64,000 nucleotides of DNA from Aporrectodea caliginosa (Eukaryota; Annelida; Clitellata; Crassiclitellata; Lumbricidae). Shown here one piece after another: positions 45,945-56,070 of the stretch. A program made the translations under genes and the position numbers. Numbering within the stretch: position 1 is the stretch's first letter; each line of letters begins with the position of its first letter. The notes beneath the pieces were generated by a model. The model ran no database searches, was not told the DNA's origin, and was given only the letters and a program-made list of their open reading frames with translations. The stretch spans positions 127,001-191,000 of the forward strand of contig JACEVL010000284.1 of the NCBI GenBank assembly GCA_020284085.1, given 5' to 3'.

Positions 45945-46919
45945 CCCTCGGGCTACCAAGCTTTTTGTGACATCGGCTACCAAGGGGGGGGTGGTTACCC
46001 CCCCCTGGATTTCGTGTTTGGTTTCACATATCAAAACTTGTAATATAGCAATGGATTCAGCATTCATTTCTGCACAGAATGGTATATTTAGTTGTACATT
46101 TTTTGAATGCACCTCGAAATTAGCTTACATCACTTTTAACAACGGAACCCATTAATTAGCGATATTTTATATTATTGCGTACATTTTGTACTTTTTTGGA
46201 TAAACAAATATAAGATTATGTGTGTTTTGAAACTGATCTATGTATAAAAGATACACACAATCATCCCTACACATGTTTATATAGTATAAATGTACATCCA
46301 TACATATATATCCATACATATAATTTATATCGGTTTACGTTGTAATGCTGTATTCAGCCATTTTCACACAGATTACGCGTATTATTATTTATTTTGATCA
46401 CTTCCGGTATTCAAAAAGACAAAGATGTAGGTATACAAATGAAGCCCTACATTCCCTCTAAAGAATGGTATCTTTGTTTCTCTTCCCGGAAGACAAATGA
46501 ATACGCTACAGACAAAAACTAAGTGGGGAGTGCTTCCATTCAGCCATTTTTCACGCATATTACGCGTATTATTATTTATTTTGATCACTTCCGGTTTTCA
46601 TAAGACAAAGATATTGGTATGACACTAAAGCCCTGCATTCCCTCTAAAGAATGGTATAATTGTTTCTCTTCTAGGAAGAATAGTCAATAAGCTATAGTCG
46701 AAAAACTAAGGGGTGGGGGTATCCACCCCCTCTTGTGCCTCAGGTATATCAGGTATAACTTTTGAATGGCGTGGGTTACCACCATGATGTTTACCTCAAA
46801 ATGTGCGCCAATGAATCTGCTACAGCAACCTACATTGAAAAAATTATATTCCATATGAAAAAAATATGCATAAAAACGTGGGGGGGTGGTAACCACCCCC
46901 TCCCTTGGTAGCCCGAGGG
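45945..46919. mobile_element. piggyBac-type MITE (975 bp)
   Basis: Perfect 16-bp terminal inverted repeats, CCCTCGGGCTACCAAG and CTTGGTAGCCCGAGGG, flanked by TTAA at 45941-45944 and 46920-46923. CCCT...AGGG ends with TTAA targets are the hallmark of piggyBac elements. There are three G-run/C-run hairpins (about 45984-46005, 46710-46733, 46880-46900) and an internal tandem duplication (about 46365-46510 and 46545-46690, sharing GATCACTTCCGG and CCCTCTAAAGAATGGTAT). It has no transposase frame. It is inserted in the intron between the CTLD1 and CTLD2 exons. Confidence 0.85.
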
Positions 46920-47091
46920 TTAATGACTGCCTAGTGAAAGACAGAAGAATGGGAGAACTTAAATAGCTAGTCAGCTAAAGCAAACGTTTATAGGCAACAT
47001 GCAACTGTTCCAACTACTTCTTTAACTAAGTTTCCAAATTCTTGTCTTAGGACGCTTTACTGCAACTTTCATTTCTGCCAAAATGTTACAG

Positions 47092-47358
47092 CAACTGTGC
47101 CAACTACTCCAGCTTCAGTGGAAGGCATCTGCCCGACTGACTGGTTAGACTACGGTAGCAGCTGCTACTACTTTAGCCAGAACAATGAGGACATCAATTG
47201 GGAGATGGCAGTGCAGTCGTGTAACAGCAAAGCAGGATTTTACACAGTGGGTAGTCTGGTATCAATCCACAGCGCAGTTGAAAACCAGTTCATCTACGAA
47301 CAGCTGAAAGCTCACGGCTCCGGCGACGTTTGGATCGGTCTTCACAAAGAGACTCTGG
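47092..47358 (+). CDS. Lectin gene: CTLD2 first half
   Basis: After GTTACAG it enters in phase 1 with the linker TVPTTPASVEGI, then CPTDWLDYGSSCYYFSQNNE, NWEMAVQSCNSKAG, LVSIHSAVENQFIYEQL and VWIGLHKETLG, ending CTGG/GTAGAC in phase 1. Joining to 48575 rebuilds ETLG-SPHEWSDG, the expected loop of the domain. The junction links the unique spacer to the right arm, so the gene crosses the inner breakpoint. Confidence 0.9.
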
Positions 47359-48574
47359 GTAGACACACATGAATGGATTATTTAATATAGAATTGTAATA
47401 AATGTATCGTTGTAGATCTAGTGTAATCAATTTTCTTCTCAGGAACTATGATGAATATACCATTTGCCTCGTGGTTTAATAATTGAAGCGTTCAGTTCAA
47501 TAACCAGGTATGTCGGAAATTATGATTCTGGGGAAATGGCCACAAAGATCTGACACTTCAAACTTGTATCTATGCTATTTGAAGCACCATTTTCAGTTAA
47601 AATTGTCTTTCACGATGTTGTTACACGATGCAATGAAAAAGATGACAATATTGTTTTTACACGACATTTAGCTTAATACCATGTTATTAACATAACCAAC
47701 ACTTAACCATAAATATCATTGCGTGCGCAGTTACAAGGTTTGTGGACAAAGTTTGTTTTATAGCAGCTGCAATACCACACATGTCAGCTGGTGTTAGTCG
47801 ATATACCTAAGATACCTTCTTGCACCAAACGGTCACGCTACTACACAGCACCTAGAATATTCTTGCCCGGGTATGTCAAATAAACTGATTGCTACAAAGG
47901 TTTTAATACAAAGATTGCAAGAAAAAGAAACAATGTTATCATACCAAGATGTCGCAATGGAGTAATGGTAGGATACTGCTGACTAGCCTGCAAAATCCCA
48001 GAATTATGTTGACATGATGTTATATTCAAAAATTGCTATCCCAAAATAATCAGATCTTCACGAAATTTTTGCAGGGTATATAGAATACTAGGCCTATATT
48101 CCAAGCACGCTGGCATACGTTTTATAGCAAAGAACAGCTATGTCGATATACCTAGTTATTGAACTGAACACTTCAAATTATCGTAATATTCAAGTAACGT
48201 CAAAAGATCTTAATCAAAGGCACCATACCTGTTACATGGTTATATTATTTGTCATTGCAATTACTTACATTTTAACAGGAGGCCAGATTAAACTTAACCT
48301 TCTCGAAGTCTTGTCTTGAACAATAAATTAGCAAATGACTGAATGAATAAACGAACGAGTGAATGAATGAATGAAGAAATGAATCAGTCTATCAAACACT
48401 CAATAGGTCAGTCAACTAATCAATGAATCAGACGGTCATTTAATTAATGAATCAGTCAGTCAATGGACTGACAGTGAATCAATGACTTGGTGAGTCAACG
48501 CTGAAAATCAAATAGTTGCATATTATGTACAGGATAAAGCCGAGAAAGATTTGTGGCTTTTTTAACTCTCACAG

Positions 48575-48754
48575 GTTCGCCCCACGAGTGGTCTGATGGT
48601 ACTGAACTGCAGTACACACGTTGGGCCCCCGGAGAACCAAATCACGAGAACGGGACGCAACTGTGCGTGGAAATGTATGTGTCATTGTGGCCTGGAATGT
48701 GGAACGATCATGAGTGCTTTCGATACAGGCAATATGTCTGCAAAGCACCAAAAG
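48575..48754 (+). CDS. Lectin gene: CTLD2 second half (exon A)
   Basis: Bounded by CTCTCACAG and CCAAAAG/GTATGC. It codes GSPHEWSDGTELQYTRWAPG, EPNHENGTQLC, MWNDHEC and YVCKAPKG. EPN together with WND is the mannose/GlcNAc-type calcium-dependent sugar site, so CTLD2 is predicted to be an active lectin domain. Phase 1 at both ends. Confidence 0.92.
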
Positions 48755-49127
48755 GTATGCACCTGTTAAGTATGCTTTTTAAATTTACATACATGTAACT
48801 GCACAAAAACTATACAGTGATCAACCAGCAATCCCCTAAGAACAATGTCACGTTTTGTGCCAATAAGCATTATGACATATCTCGGCCACATTTTTGATGC
48901 AGTGCAATATACAGTATGCCAAATGCATGGATTTCAGTTGAATTACTAGTAACTTTGCGTGCGTAGTAGCTGATATTGGTGTCTATATAATTAATCGTTA
49001 GATAACCGCTTTGCTCTAACATTGTCTGCTACCGTTAAAAAGCAGATGTCAACTCGTGATGTGAAAGTCGACATTGGAAATGGATGGCTTTGACTTTGAT
49101 ACAAATGAGTGTATGAACTGTTTTCAG

Positions 49128-49397
49128 TGAATCCTACCACTCCAACCATTCCGCCTGGACCCCCTTGTCCAACAGAATGTGGCTGGGAGACTTATGGAGC
49201 TTACTGCTTCTACATGAAGCTCACCCAGACTTTGACCTTCAACGAAGCACGGAATGCTTGCGTCAGCTTGGCAGGGAGTGCTGCGGATCTAGTGACCATC
49301 CCAGATGCCAATACGAACCTCTTCTTGATGAAAATGGTCTTACAGCAATCGCCGTCCTGGGTTCCTATATGGATTGGTCTCACGAGACCAGATTCAG
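49128..49397 (+). CDS. Lectin gene: CTLD3 first half (exon B)
   Basis: Bounded by GTTTTCAG and TTCAG/GTATGA, phase 1 at both ends. The Pro-rich linker NPTTPTIPPGPP precedes CPTECGWETYGAYCFYMKLT, NEARNACVSLAGSAADLVTI and VPIWIGLTRPDS. It is a complete first half of a C-type lectin domain. Confidence 0.92.
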
Positions 49398-49734
49398 GTA
49401 TGAGACAGTCAAGATAAACAAACTCCGAATGCGATAGCAATGACCTCAGACAATGGGCTAGCGATTTGAAAATTATTATTAATTATATTTATTAACTCGG
49501 TGCAAGGCAGATGGATAATCGTTGGATAATCTGATACCGTTGGTGAGTTGTCACTACAAGCACAAGTGAAGTGGCTGTTTAGGTTACAAATGACACAGAA
49601 GCACGCTCGCAGATAATGACGACACAATCTATTATAGTTCAAGAGCTGTGAATGCAGTCCAGTATAATTATTGACCTTTATTGGTAGACTTTGCCCTGTG
49701 CCCTCCTCTGCCTATTTGTTCCACTTGAATCAAG

Positions 49735-50215
49735 AGAGCAAACGGAGGGTAGGGAGGAAGAGAGCGAATGCAGGAAATGGAGGAAGAGGGCGAAGCGTAA
49801 GGTTGGGAAGTTGAGATGATGAGATCGAGTGGAGGGTAGGGAAGAAGAGAGCGAATGGAGGGTAGAGAGGAAAAGAGATAAATGGAGGAAAGGAAGGAAG
49901 AGAGCGAAATGGAGGAAAGGGAGGAAGAGAGCGAAATGCAGGAAATGGAGGAAGAGGGTGAAATGGAGGAAAGAATGGAAGAGAGCTAAATGGATGGTAG
50001 GGAGGAAGAGAGCGAAATGGAGGAAAGGGAGGAAGAGAGCGAAATGGAGGAAAGGGAGGACGAGAGCGAAATGGAGGAAAAGGAGGACGAGAGCGAAATG
50101 GGGAAAGGGAGGAATAGAGCGAAATGGAGGAAAGGGAGGAAGAGAGTCGAAATTGAGGGAAGGGAGGAAGAGAGCGAAATGGAGTAAAGTGGAGAAAAAT
50201 AGCGAATGGAGGGTA
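49735..50215. repeat. Purine-only minisatellite, unit 27 bp
   Basis: Units close to GAAATGGAGGAAAGGGAGGAAGAGAGC, about 15 copies with drift. The + strand is almost purely A/G. The unit length is a multiple of three, so both strands stay open (Lys/Arg/Glu-rich on +, Pro/Phe/Ser-rich on -), but this is a repeat artefact and not a gene. It is absent from the left arm. Confidence 0.9.
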
Positions 50216-50376
50216 GGAGGAAGGGACAGTCAATCCATGTCGAATAATCAAATGTGTGAAATACCTTGTAAGTGACCTCTCAGATTTGGCTGTAATTTTT
50301 GCTATTTTTATTGTTTGTACAGTCATCATGTTGAAATGTTGAGAAGCTTATCGCTATGTATCTGCATTGGATCATC

Positions 50377-50418
50377 ATCATCATCACCACCACCACCATC
50401 ATCATCATAATCATCAGT
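50377..50418. repeat. CAT/CAC trinucleotide repeat
   Basis: ATCATCATCATCATCACCACCACC followed by ATCATCATCATAATCATCAG. Confidence 0.9.
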
Positions 50419-50466
50419 TTCTGACGCCAGCCATTTGACGGCGATGGGTACGAATAAATGATCTTT

Positions 50467-50568
50467 ATTTTCCTCGGTCATTAAATGACCGAGGAAAATG
50501 GAGATCGTTTATTTTGAGACTAAGAGAAACAATGGACAAATTTTGTCCATTGTTTCTCTTAGTCTCAA
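50467..50568. repeat. Two adjacent perfect hairpins
   Basis: First: 16-bp arms with a 1-nt loop (50467-50499; arm ATTTTCCTCGGTCATT). Second: 27-bp perfect arms with a 1-nt loop (50514-50568; the arm starts TTGAGACTAAGAGAAAC). They are separated by 14 bases. They are non-coding, lie in the intron between exons B and C of the right arm, and are absent from the left arm. Confidence 0.9.
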
Positions 50569-51657
50569 CGTGATGTTTTATCCACATTTATATTGTTTAT
50601 CCAGCGTTGTCTGGCTCTGCCTTAATGTCTTTTTCCTTCGAGTCTTCCATGTAGTGCATGCATTGTGTGGTATTCTGTCTACTGGCATTCTCTCTATATT
50701 ATGTCAAAACCATCGGAGTCTTCGTTGAACGATTTTGTCTAGCAGAGTTGTTTCGATCCATAATGCTGTCTAATGCCAGCGTTTCTTATTTTCTGAAGTC
50801 TTTAAATCCCTGCAATCTTCCTCAGTAAACTAATTTCTGCTGTAACAATTCTTTTCTTGTCTTGCTTTCGCATTGGCCAATATTCCGACCCGTAGACTAG
50901 AGGCAAATCGGTTGTATCTTCGTCTCGTATAATTAATTATCTTTGTCTGGTTTTTGGTTTTGGTAAATAGTAATAGGACTGCAAGAGGCGTTCAGGTACG
51001 AATGAGGAAGTTTTTCGCCTCGCAAGATATGTAGCCTACACTGCAAAAGTCATAATCTCAGCTTAGCAATATGTGACACGTGCACAATACCAGTAATTGG
51101 CAATATGTACGCAACTGCCAGCAAAGTTTTCACATTCGCTAAATCATCCTGAAAGCATTTGCAAATATTGTATATTTGGCTTATCGCACACAGCGACAAA
51201 GCACTGACACTAGCAAACGTTCAAGAATTTGTCGCAGTTAGTGTGTTAGCTTAATTTTTTTTAAACTGTAACAGTCTGACGGTGCATAGAAAACTGACAA
51301 CTACTGTACATGTAAGCCTATATTTTGTACAAAGAAAAAAATTTCAATGCTTTAGTTTATTGCAGTTCATTGTAGAATCTGTCTGTTTTTAGTCGGCGTT
51401 GGTTGCTCGGACTTTTCATCTGAGTCAATTTTAAAAACCAAAATAATATAATTTAATTATGAAATTATATAATTTCCCAAAGAACTGATGTAAAATGTTA
51501 TTACTTTTAACCAAAAAGATGGTCTCCAAAATGCACCATTACAAACCCCCAAATAAAAAGTTCCTTACAGCCCCTTCCCAGACCCCTCCCCTCAGAGAGG
51601 TTGGAATCTGCGTAATTTTTGGGAAGCTCTGGTTACGCCACTGGCTTAATGTTACAG

Positions 51658-51831
51658 AAACGGAGTTCCGTTGGGTGGACAACACTGAGCTGAACTTCAC
51701 CAATTGGGCCCCTGGAGAACCGAATGACCAAGGAGAAGAATACTGCGGGGAAATGCTCAACGACAATGGAGAATGGAATGACGTACACTGTGAAACGATC
51801 CGTAACGCCTACATCTGTCAAGTTGAAAGAG
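51658..51831 (+). CDS. Lectin gene: CTLD3 second half (exon C)
   Basis: Bounded by AATGTTACAG and AAAGAG/GTTAAC, phase 1 at both ends. It codes ETEFRWVDNTELNFTNWAPG, EPNDQGEEYC, NGEWNDVHCETIRNAYIC and QVER. Both EPN and WND motifs are present, so this domain too should bind mannose-type sugars with calcium. In the left arm the Glu codon after VHC is a stop. Confidence 0.92.
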
Positions 51832-51954
51832 GTTAACAATTTGTTTGATCAAATTTAATATCGTATTTAATAGTCTGTTGGCACCATACATAATTATGTG
51901 TCTTTCTGTAATCATAATATGCATGCATTTTATGTATGCATAAAAGAGAGACTA

Positions 51955-52100
51955 TGTAGATAGGTGGCCCTACCCAGCGGGACTCTGGTCCCTTCTGGGT
52001 TCACTTTTGCGACCAACAGATCTTTGTTCTTTGTACAACGAAATGTTACTTTGTCAATGTTTGCAGCAATAAATTGATGGTTATGGTTATGGTTATTGAT
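51955..52100 (+). mobile_element. LINE 3'-end fragment
   Basis: GTGGCCCTACCCAGCGGGACTCTGGTCCCTTCTGGG and GCAATAAATTGATGGTTATGGTTATGG resemble the 3' UTR of the LINE at 6096-9643 (CTATCTAGCGGGACCCGTCCCTTCTGG, AATAAAGTGAATTGAATTG). Only the 3' end was inserted. Confidence 0.55.
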
Positions 52101-53113
52101 GGTTATGTGTATAAATATATACTTGTGTATGCATGCATTTATGTGTGTATGCTATCGGTATGTCACATACCGTATGTGTAAGTATGTATTAACATGTATG
52201 TGTGTATGCCAAATAATATGTATGTATGTATACCATTACCAAGGTGCGGTTGGCAATTGCTTTATTAAGGGATATTCTCAGTTACTTACTTACTAACCTA
52301 CGTGACGCGAAAAACGTTTATTGTCAGGATGCTATTTATTTTTTAACTGTGTCTATAAGATGACTGTATACCAAAGTGCAATTAGCAATTGGTTAATACA
52401 GAATATACTTACTTATTTACATACTTTTATATTTGTGTATGCATGTACGCATGTATATATGTAAGCGCACATTTGAGAACTATTCGCTAGCACCGTGGAA
52501 TAATTTAACATTGCTATATTACATGACGCTATAGAGTTCAAAAAGACCGAGAACTTAATCCGCAGGTGAGTGAAGCTCGCAAGCAGGAAAACCTTCCGTG
52601 ACCACGAAAAGATCGTCCACGGTCGACTATTGTCCCGTTTTCCCTGTTTCCTATCGGTCTGTGTGAAAACATGAAGATAAAACAATGTCCGCAGAAAATG
52701 GTTACGCTCATCGTTAGCTTAGTGATAGAATGCACCGCATTTGGAAATAACGCCTTAACTTAATCGGAAACCATTTTAGTAGCCTACAGAATTTATGTAG
52801 AAATTAATAGAGAATGGTTCAGACTTTGATATGACGTTCACATCTCCATACTTTTAAAATAAATTGCTTATGCTCCTCATGGGCTAAACTGTGTTCATAG
52901 GTTCGTCTGGAGGCATCTTAGATGATGAATACGTTTGCATTACTCGTGTATCACAGTGTATGTATGTAGATATTAACATGGATATTGTAAAGTGCACATA
53001 CGTTAAACTTAGGGTCTTCAACGCTTTGTTTCTATATATATATAGTTGGCCTTTAATTTCCGTCGACCTTAGCTGCTCACTTGAATAACGTTGTGCCTAA
53101 CTTCTGTTTGTAG

Positions 53114-53164
53114 CAAATTTGCCTCAAGCAAAAGCCATGTCGAAAGAACCTGATTCTTCAAACT
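53114..53164 (+). CDS. Lectin gene: linker exon D
   Basis: A 51-bp exon between TTTGTAG and AACT/GTAAGT, phase 1 at both ends, coding ANLPQAKAMSKEPDSSN when joined to exon C. It supplies a short juxtamembrane stalk. It may be included alone, with its duplicate at 53643, or alternatively to it; all combinations keep the frame. Confidence 0.75.
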
Positions 53165-53642
53165 GTAAGTATCGTTTAGTTAATAGCCCTGTACAGTGTA
53201 CACGTAGGAGTGCATCTTAAATAATAGACTTGTGCTGAAAACATTGTGTCAAGAGCAATAATATTATAAGCCTATAATACACGAATGCATTGTAACCAGA
53301 CATAGTCTACTTTATTTAAACCGAAATTAATAGAGAAAATGGTTCAGAATTTGATATGACGTTCACACCTACATACTTTTAAAATAAATTGCTTATGCTC
53401 CTCATGGGCTAAACTGTGTTCATAGGTTCGTCTGGAGGCATCTTAGATGATGAATACGTTTGCATTACTCGTGTATCACGGTGTAAGCTTATGTATGTAG
53501 ATATTAACATGGATATTGTAAAGTGCACATACGTTAAACTTAGGGTCTTCAACGCTTTGTTTCTATATATATAGTTGGCCTTTAATTTCCGTCGACCTTA
53601 GCTGCTCACTTGAATAACGTTGTGCCTAACTTCTGTTTGTAG

Positions 53643-53693
53643 CAAATTTGCCTCAAGCAAAAGCCATGTCGAAAGAACCTGATTCTCCAAACT
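53643..53693 (+). CDS. Lectin gene: duplicate linker exon D'
   Basis: Identical to the 53114 exon except for one Ser-to-Pro codon (TCT TCA to TCT CCA). It has the same splice signals. If both copies are used, the stalk becomes 34 residues. Confidence 0.75.
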
Positions 53694-53904
53694 GTAAGTA
53701 TCGTTTAGTTAATAGCTCTGTACATGTAGGAGTGCATCTTAAATAATAGACTTGTGCTGAAAACACTGTGTCAAGAGCAATTATAAGCCTATAATACACG
53801 AATGCATTGTAACCAGACATAGTCTACTTTATTTAAACCGTCTGGTATGAAAGATAGCAAACAAACAGCTGGTATAGTTATTTGTTCTTAATGTTTGTGC
53901 GTAG

Positions 53905-54158
53905 CTGGAATATGCTTGACATCGGGTGAATTAGCGGGTGTCATTCTCGGTACGATGTTCGGAACGATATTGATGGTTGGAGTTGGATTGGCCACGTATT
54001 CAGTCGTCCGGAGAAAATCACGACCTTCAGCCCCAAAGCAGCTGGGTTCAATGGAAACACACGACGGACCGTATAGCAAGTTCGAGGAACAGCTATCAAG
54101 GTCGTCTTCCATTAGAAGCTCATCAGATGCAGACAAAAAGTCTGAATTTGAGGCTTAG
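53905..54158 (+). CDS. Lectin gene: transmembrane and cytoplasmic exon E
   Basis: After GTGCGTAG in phase 1 the frame reads SGICLTSGELAGVILGTMFG, TILMVGVGLATYSVVRRKSR, then a 50-residue tail ending KKSEFEA and TAG at 54156-54158. A single helix (AGVILGTMFGTILMVGVGL) followed by RRK fits a type I membrane protein. DGPYSKF contains a YxxPhi endocytosis motif, and the tail is Ser-rich (SRSSSIRSSS), with likely phosphorylation. Together with three CTLDs upstream this is a lectin receptor suited to capture and uptake of glycosylated targets. A LINE-derived segment begins within or just after the end of this exon. Confidence 0.88.
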
Positions 54159-54159
54159 A

Positions 54160-56070
54160 GAGTTTGCAGATGATTGTACCCGCTTAACCATTTTGACAAC
54201 CTTACAGAAGCGAGTCATGAGAATAATAATTATGTAATTGTATTGTATTGTATCTAAAGATAATGCACCATATAGAGCTGACAGCAAACCTTCTCTCCAT
54301 AACTTGGAAATATTGCCTTTTGAATGCATTAATAAACTGTATGTAGGAGTGTTTATGTACAAGTTCATTTGCATCAAATATCTGCAAATCTTTACTACTG
54401 GTTTAGTAAAGTCTCAGATGTACATGACCACTAATACACGCTCTCAAAAAACTACAATCAACGAAATGTGCTAACAACTATTAGGCAGCATGGTATTCGA
54501 ATATGTGAACCACTGTAACAGTTCTGGAACTCCTTGCCCATTGCACTTACTAGTATACCTACAGTCAATCAGTTCAAAAATAAATTTAAAATCCATTTTC
54601 CTTAATGCATTTGTTTAAAGTTACTAAATGGCTTTGTGCATGTACTTTTGTATTACTATGTTTCGGGTTTACTTTGCGTTCAACGTATTGTTGACAACAA
54701 TGTTTTTTGAAGAGACTTATATGATCAACTATGGACACCAAAGCTATTAATTGATTGAAGACATACTGCATTATGTGATGACCAATCAAATGTTCGAATT
54801 GATTAATGATTGATGTTACTATATCTATAGGACGAACCTGTTAGCGGAACCTTATGTTCAAATCAAATCAAATCAATCAACCGTTTATTGAATCAACAAC
54901 AGCACAATTAATTAACAATCAGTCATTTAAAAAAAAATGGTTAATCTGCTGATGCCGTCAACAGGACAGCCCTAAAGGATAAAATAATCCGCTATTGCAG
55001 GGCTGCCCCTTTTCCACATTACATTTACTGATGGCAAGACGATTTTTATTATCATATACTTATAGAAAATTCAACTTAAATAACAATGTTAGGGCTAAAT
55101 CATAGCCAAACAACTAAATAAAAAAACATTGCAGTACAAGATTTAAAACAAACAAACAAATAAAAAACAAAACAGATTATAATGTTCACAGTTGTACATC
55201 TTAAACAATCTTAACTACAGGTACAATCTATCGAGTCATATTCTTTTTATGTGTTCAACAGATAATGTTTCAGTTGAGCTTTAAATTGAGCCATGTGTAA
55301 TATACTTATTAAATTTGGAGGAAGAGAATCCCAAAGTGGTGGACCTGAGCATTTAATTGAGAACTGCTTAGTCCTGGTTCGTGCCCCTGGGATTCGATAT
55401 TTACAGGATGCTCTAGTATCATGTCCATGGATAGCTACACCTTTAAGGAAATATTTATCAAACAGTGATGGAAGAAGCCTATAATGATAACAGTACATGA
55501 ATAGTCCAATTTGATATTTTGTAATATCATTCAATTTTAGAATATTGTGCTCTTTAAATATTAATTTTGTGCTATCGGACCATCCCAGTAAGCAAGTCAC
55601 ACGTATGGCACGTTTATGGAGAGTCTCAAGGCGTTTTAATCTAGAGGAGTAGTTTGAGCCCCAGCAGATATTACAGTATGATAAGTAAGGAAACAACAGC
55701 GTGTAGTATAACTGTCGGAGAACAGGTTTAGTCAGATAATGCTTAATTCGTGACAGAACACTTATATTTTTGCTAATTTCTTTGATACATGTGTGATATG
55801 CTCATTCCATTGCAGATGCCGATCTACATAAACACCAAGAAATTTGGTGCATTCAGTTTGCACTATTTCCATGTTATCTACCATAATTTCCATTGCTTGT
55901 TGGGGAGCTGGTTTACGGTGACCACGGAACAGTATATAACATGTCTTGTCGTTCCTTTCGGTCTACAAATTGATACCATTGTACACGACTGTATAAACTA
56001 TGTGCTTCTATAATTATGGTTATCATTAAAGTATATTGATTGATTGATGGATGGATTGATTGATTGTTGT
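54160..56070 (+). mobile_element. CR1-like LINE 3' part downstream of the lectin gene (outer LINE)
   Basis: The + strand reads LTILTTLQKRVMRIII, DNAPYRADSKPSLHNLEILP, FECINKLYVGVFMYKFI and NTRSQKTTINEM, then degenerates. This is the C-terminal region of a CR1-group RT protein. The 3' end is GTTATCATTAAAGTATATTGATTGATTG (about 56020-56048). The same LINE remnant is in the left arm (about 38500-39270), so it predates the duplication. It contains the nested insertion at 54860-55950. Confidence 0.7.
54860..55950 (-). mobile_element. Nested LINE insertion specific to the right arm
   Basis: A 1,091-bp minus-strand LINE 3' part. TKFLGVYVDRHLQWNEHIT, then, after a frame break, LFPYLSYCNICWGSNYSSRL, KRAIRVTCLL and TKQFSIKCSGPPLWDSLPPN. 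The tail at 54860-54885 is ATTTGATTTGATT-type (minus sense). It is flanked by GTTC at 54856-54859 and 55951-55954. The left arm has the uninterrupted site (CTTATGTTCCTTTCGGTCTAC, reverse), proving an insertion rather than a deletion. Confidence 0.85.

Larger units (their letters stand above)
44041..47968. other. Unique spacer between the inverted arms
   Basis: 3.9 kb without an inverted partner. It holds the CTLD1 exons (44493-44731, 45545-45716), the first half of CTLD2 (47092-47358), a LINE fragment and a piggyBac-type MITE. No signal-peptide exon was identified in 44041-44492. Confidence 0.8.
52800..53800. repeat. Tandem duplication of about 525 bp including a linker exon
   Basis: 52802-53320 and 53327-53815 are near-identical. 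Shared blocks include GCTCCTCATGGGCTAAACTGTG, GGCATCTTAGATGATGAATACG and the linker exon with its splice sites. The left arm carries the exon once, so the duplication happened after the inversion-duplication or was lost there. Confidence 0.85.

Noticed and set aside
49730..50329. Open frames of 148 and 199 codons on opposite strands
   Set aside because: A repeat unit that is a multiple of three keeps both strands open. The products are pure low-complexity repeats of the purine minisatellite.
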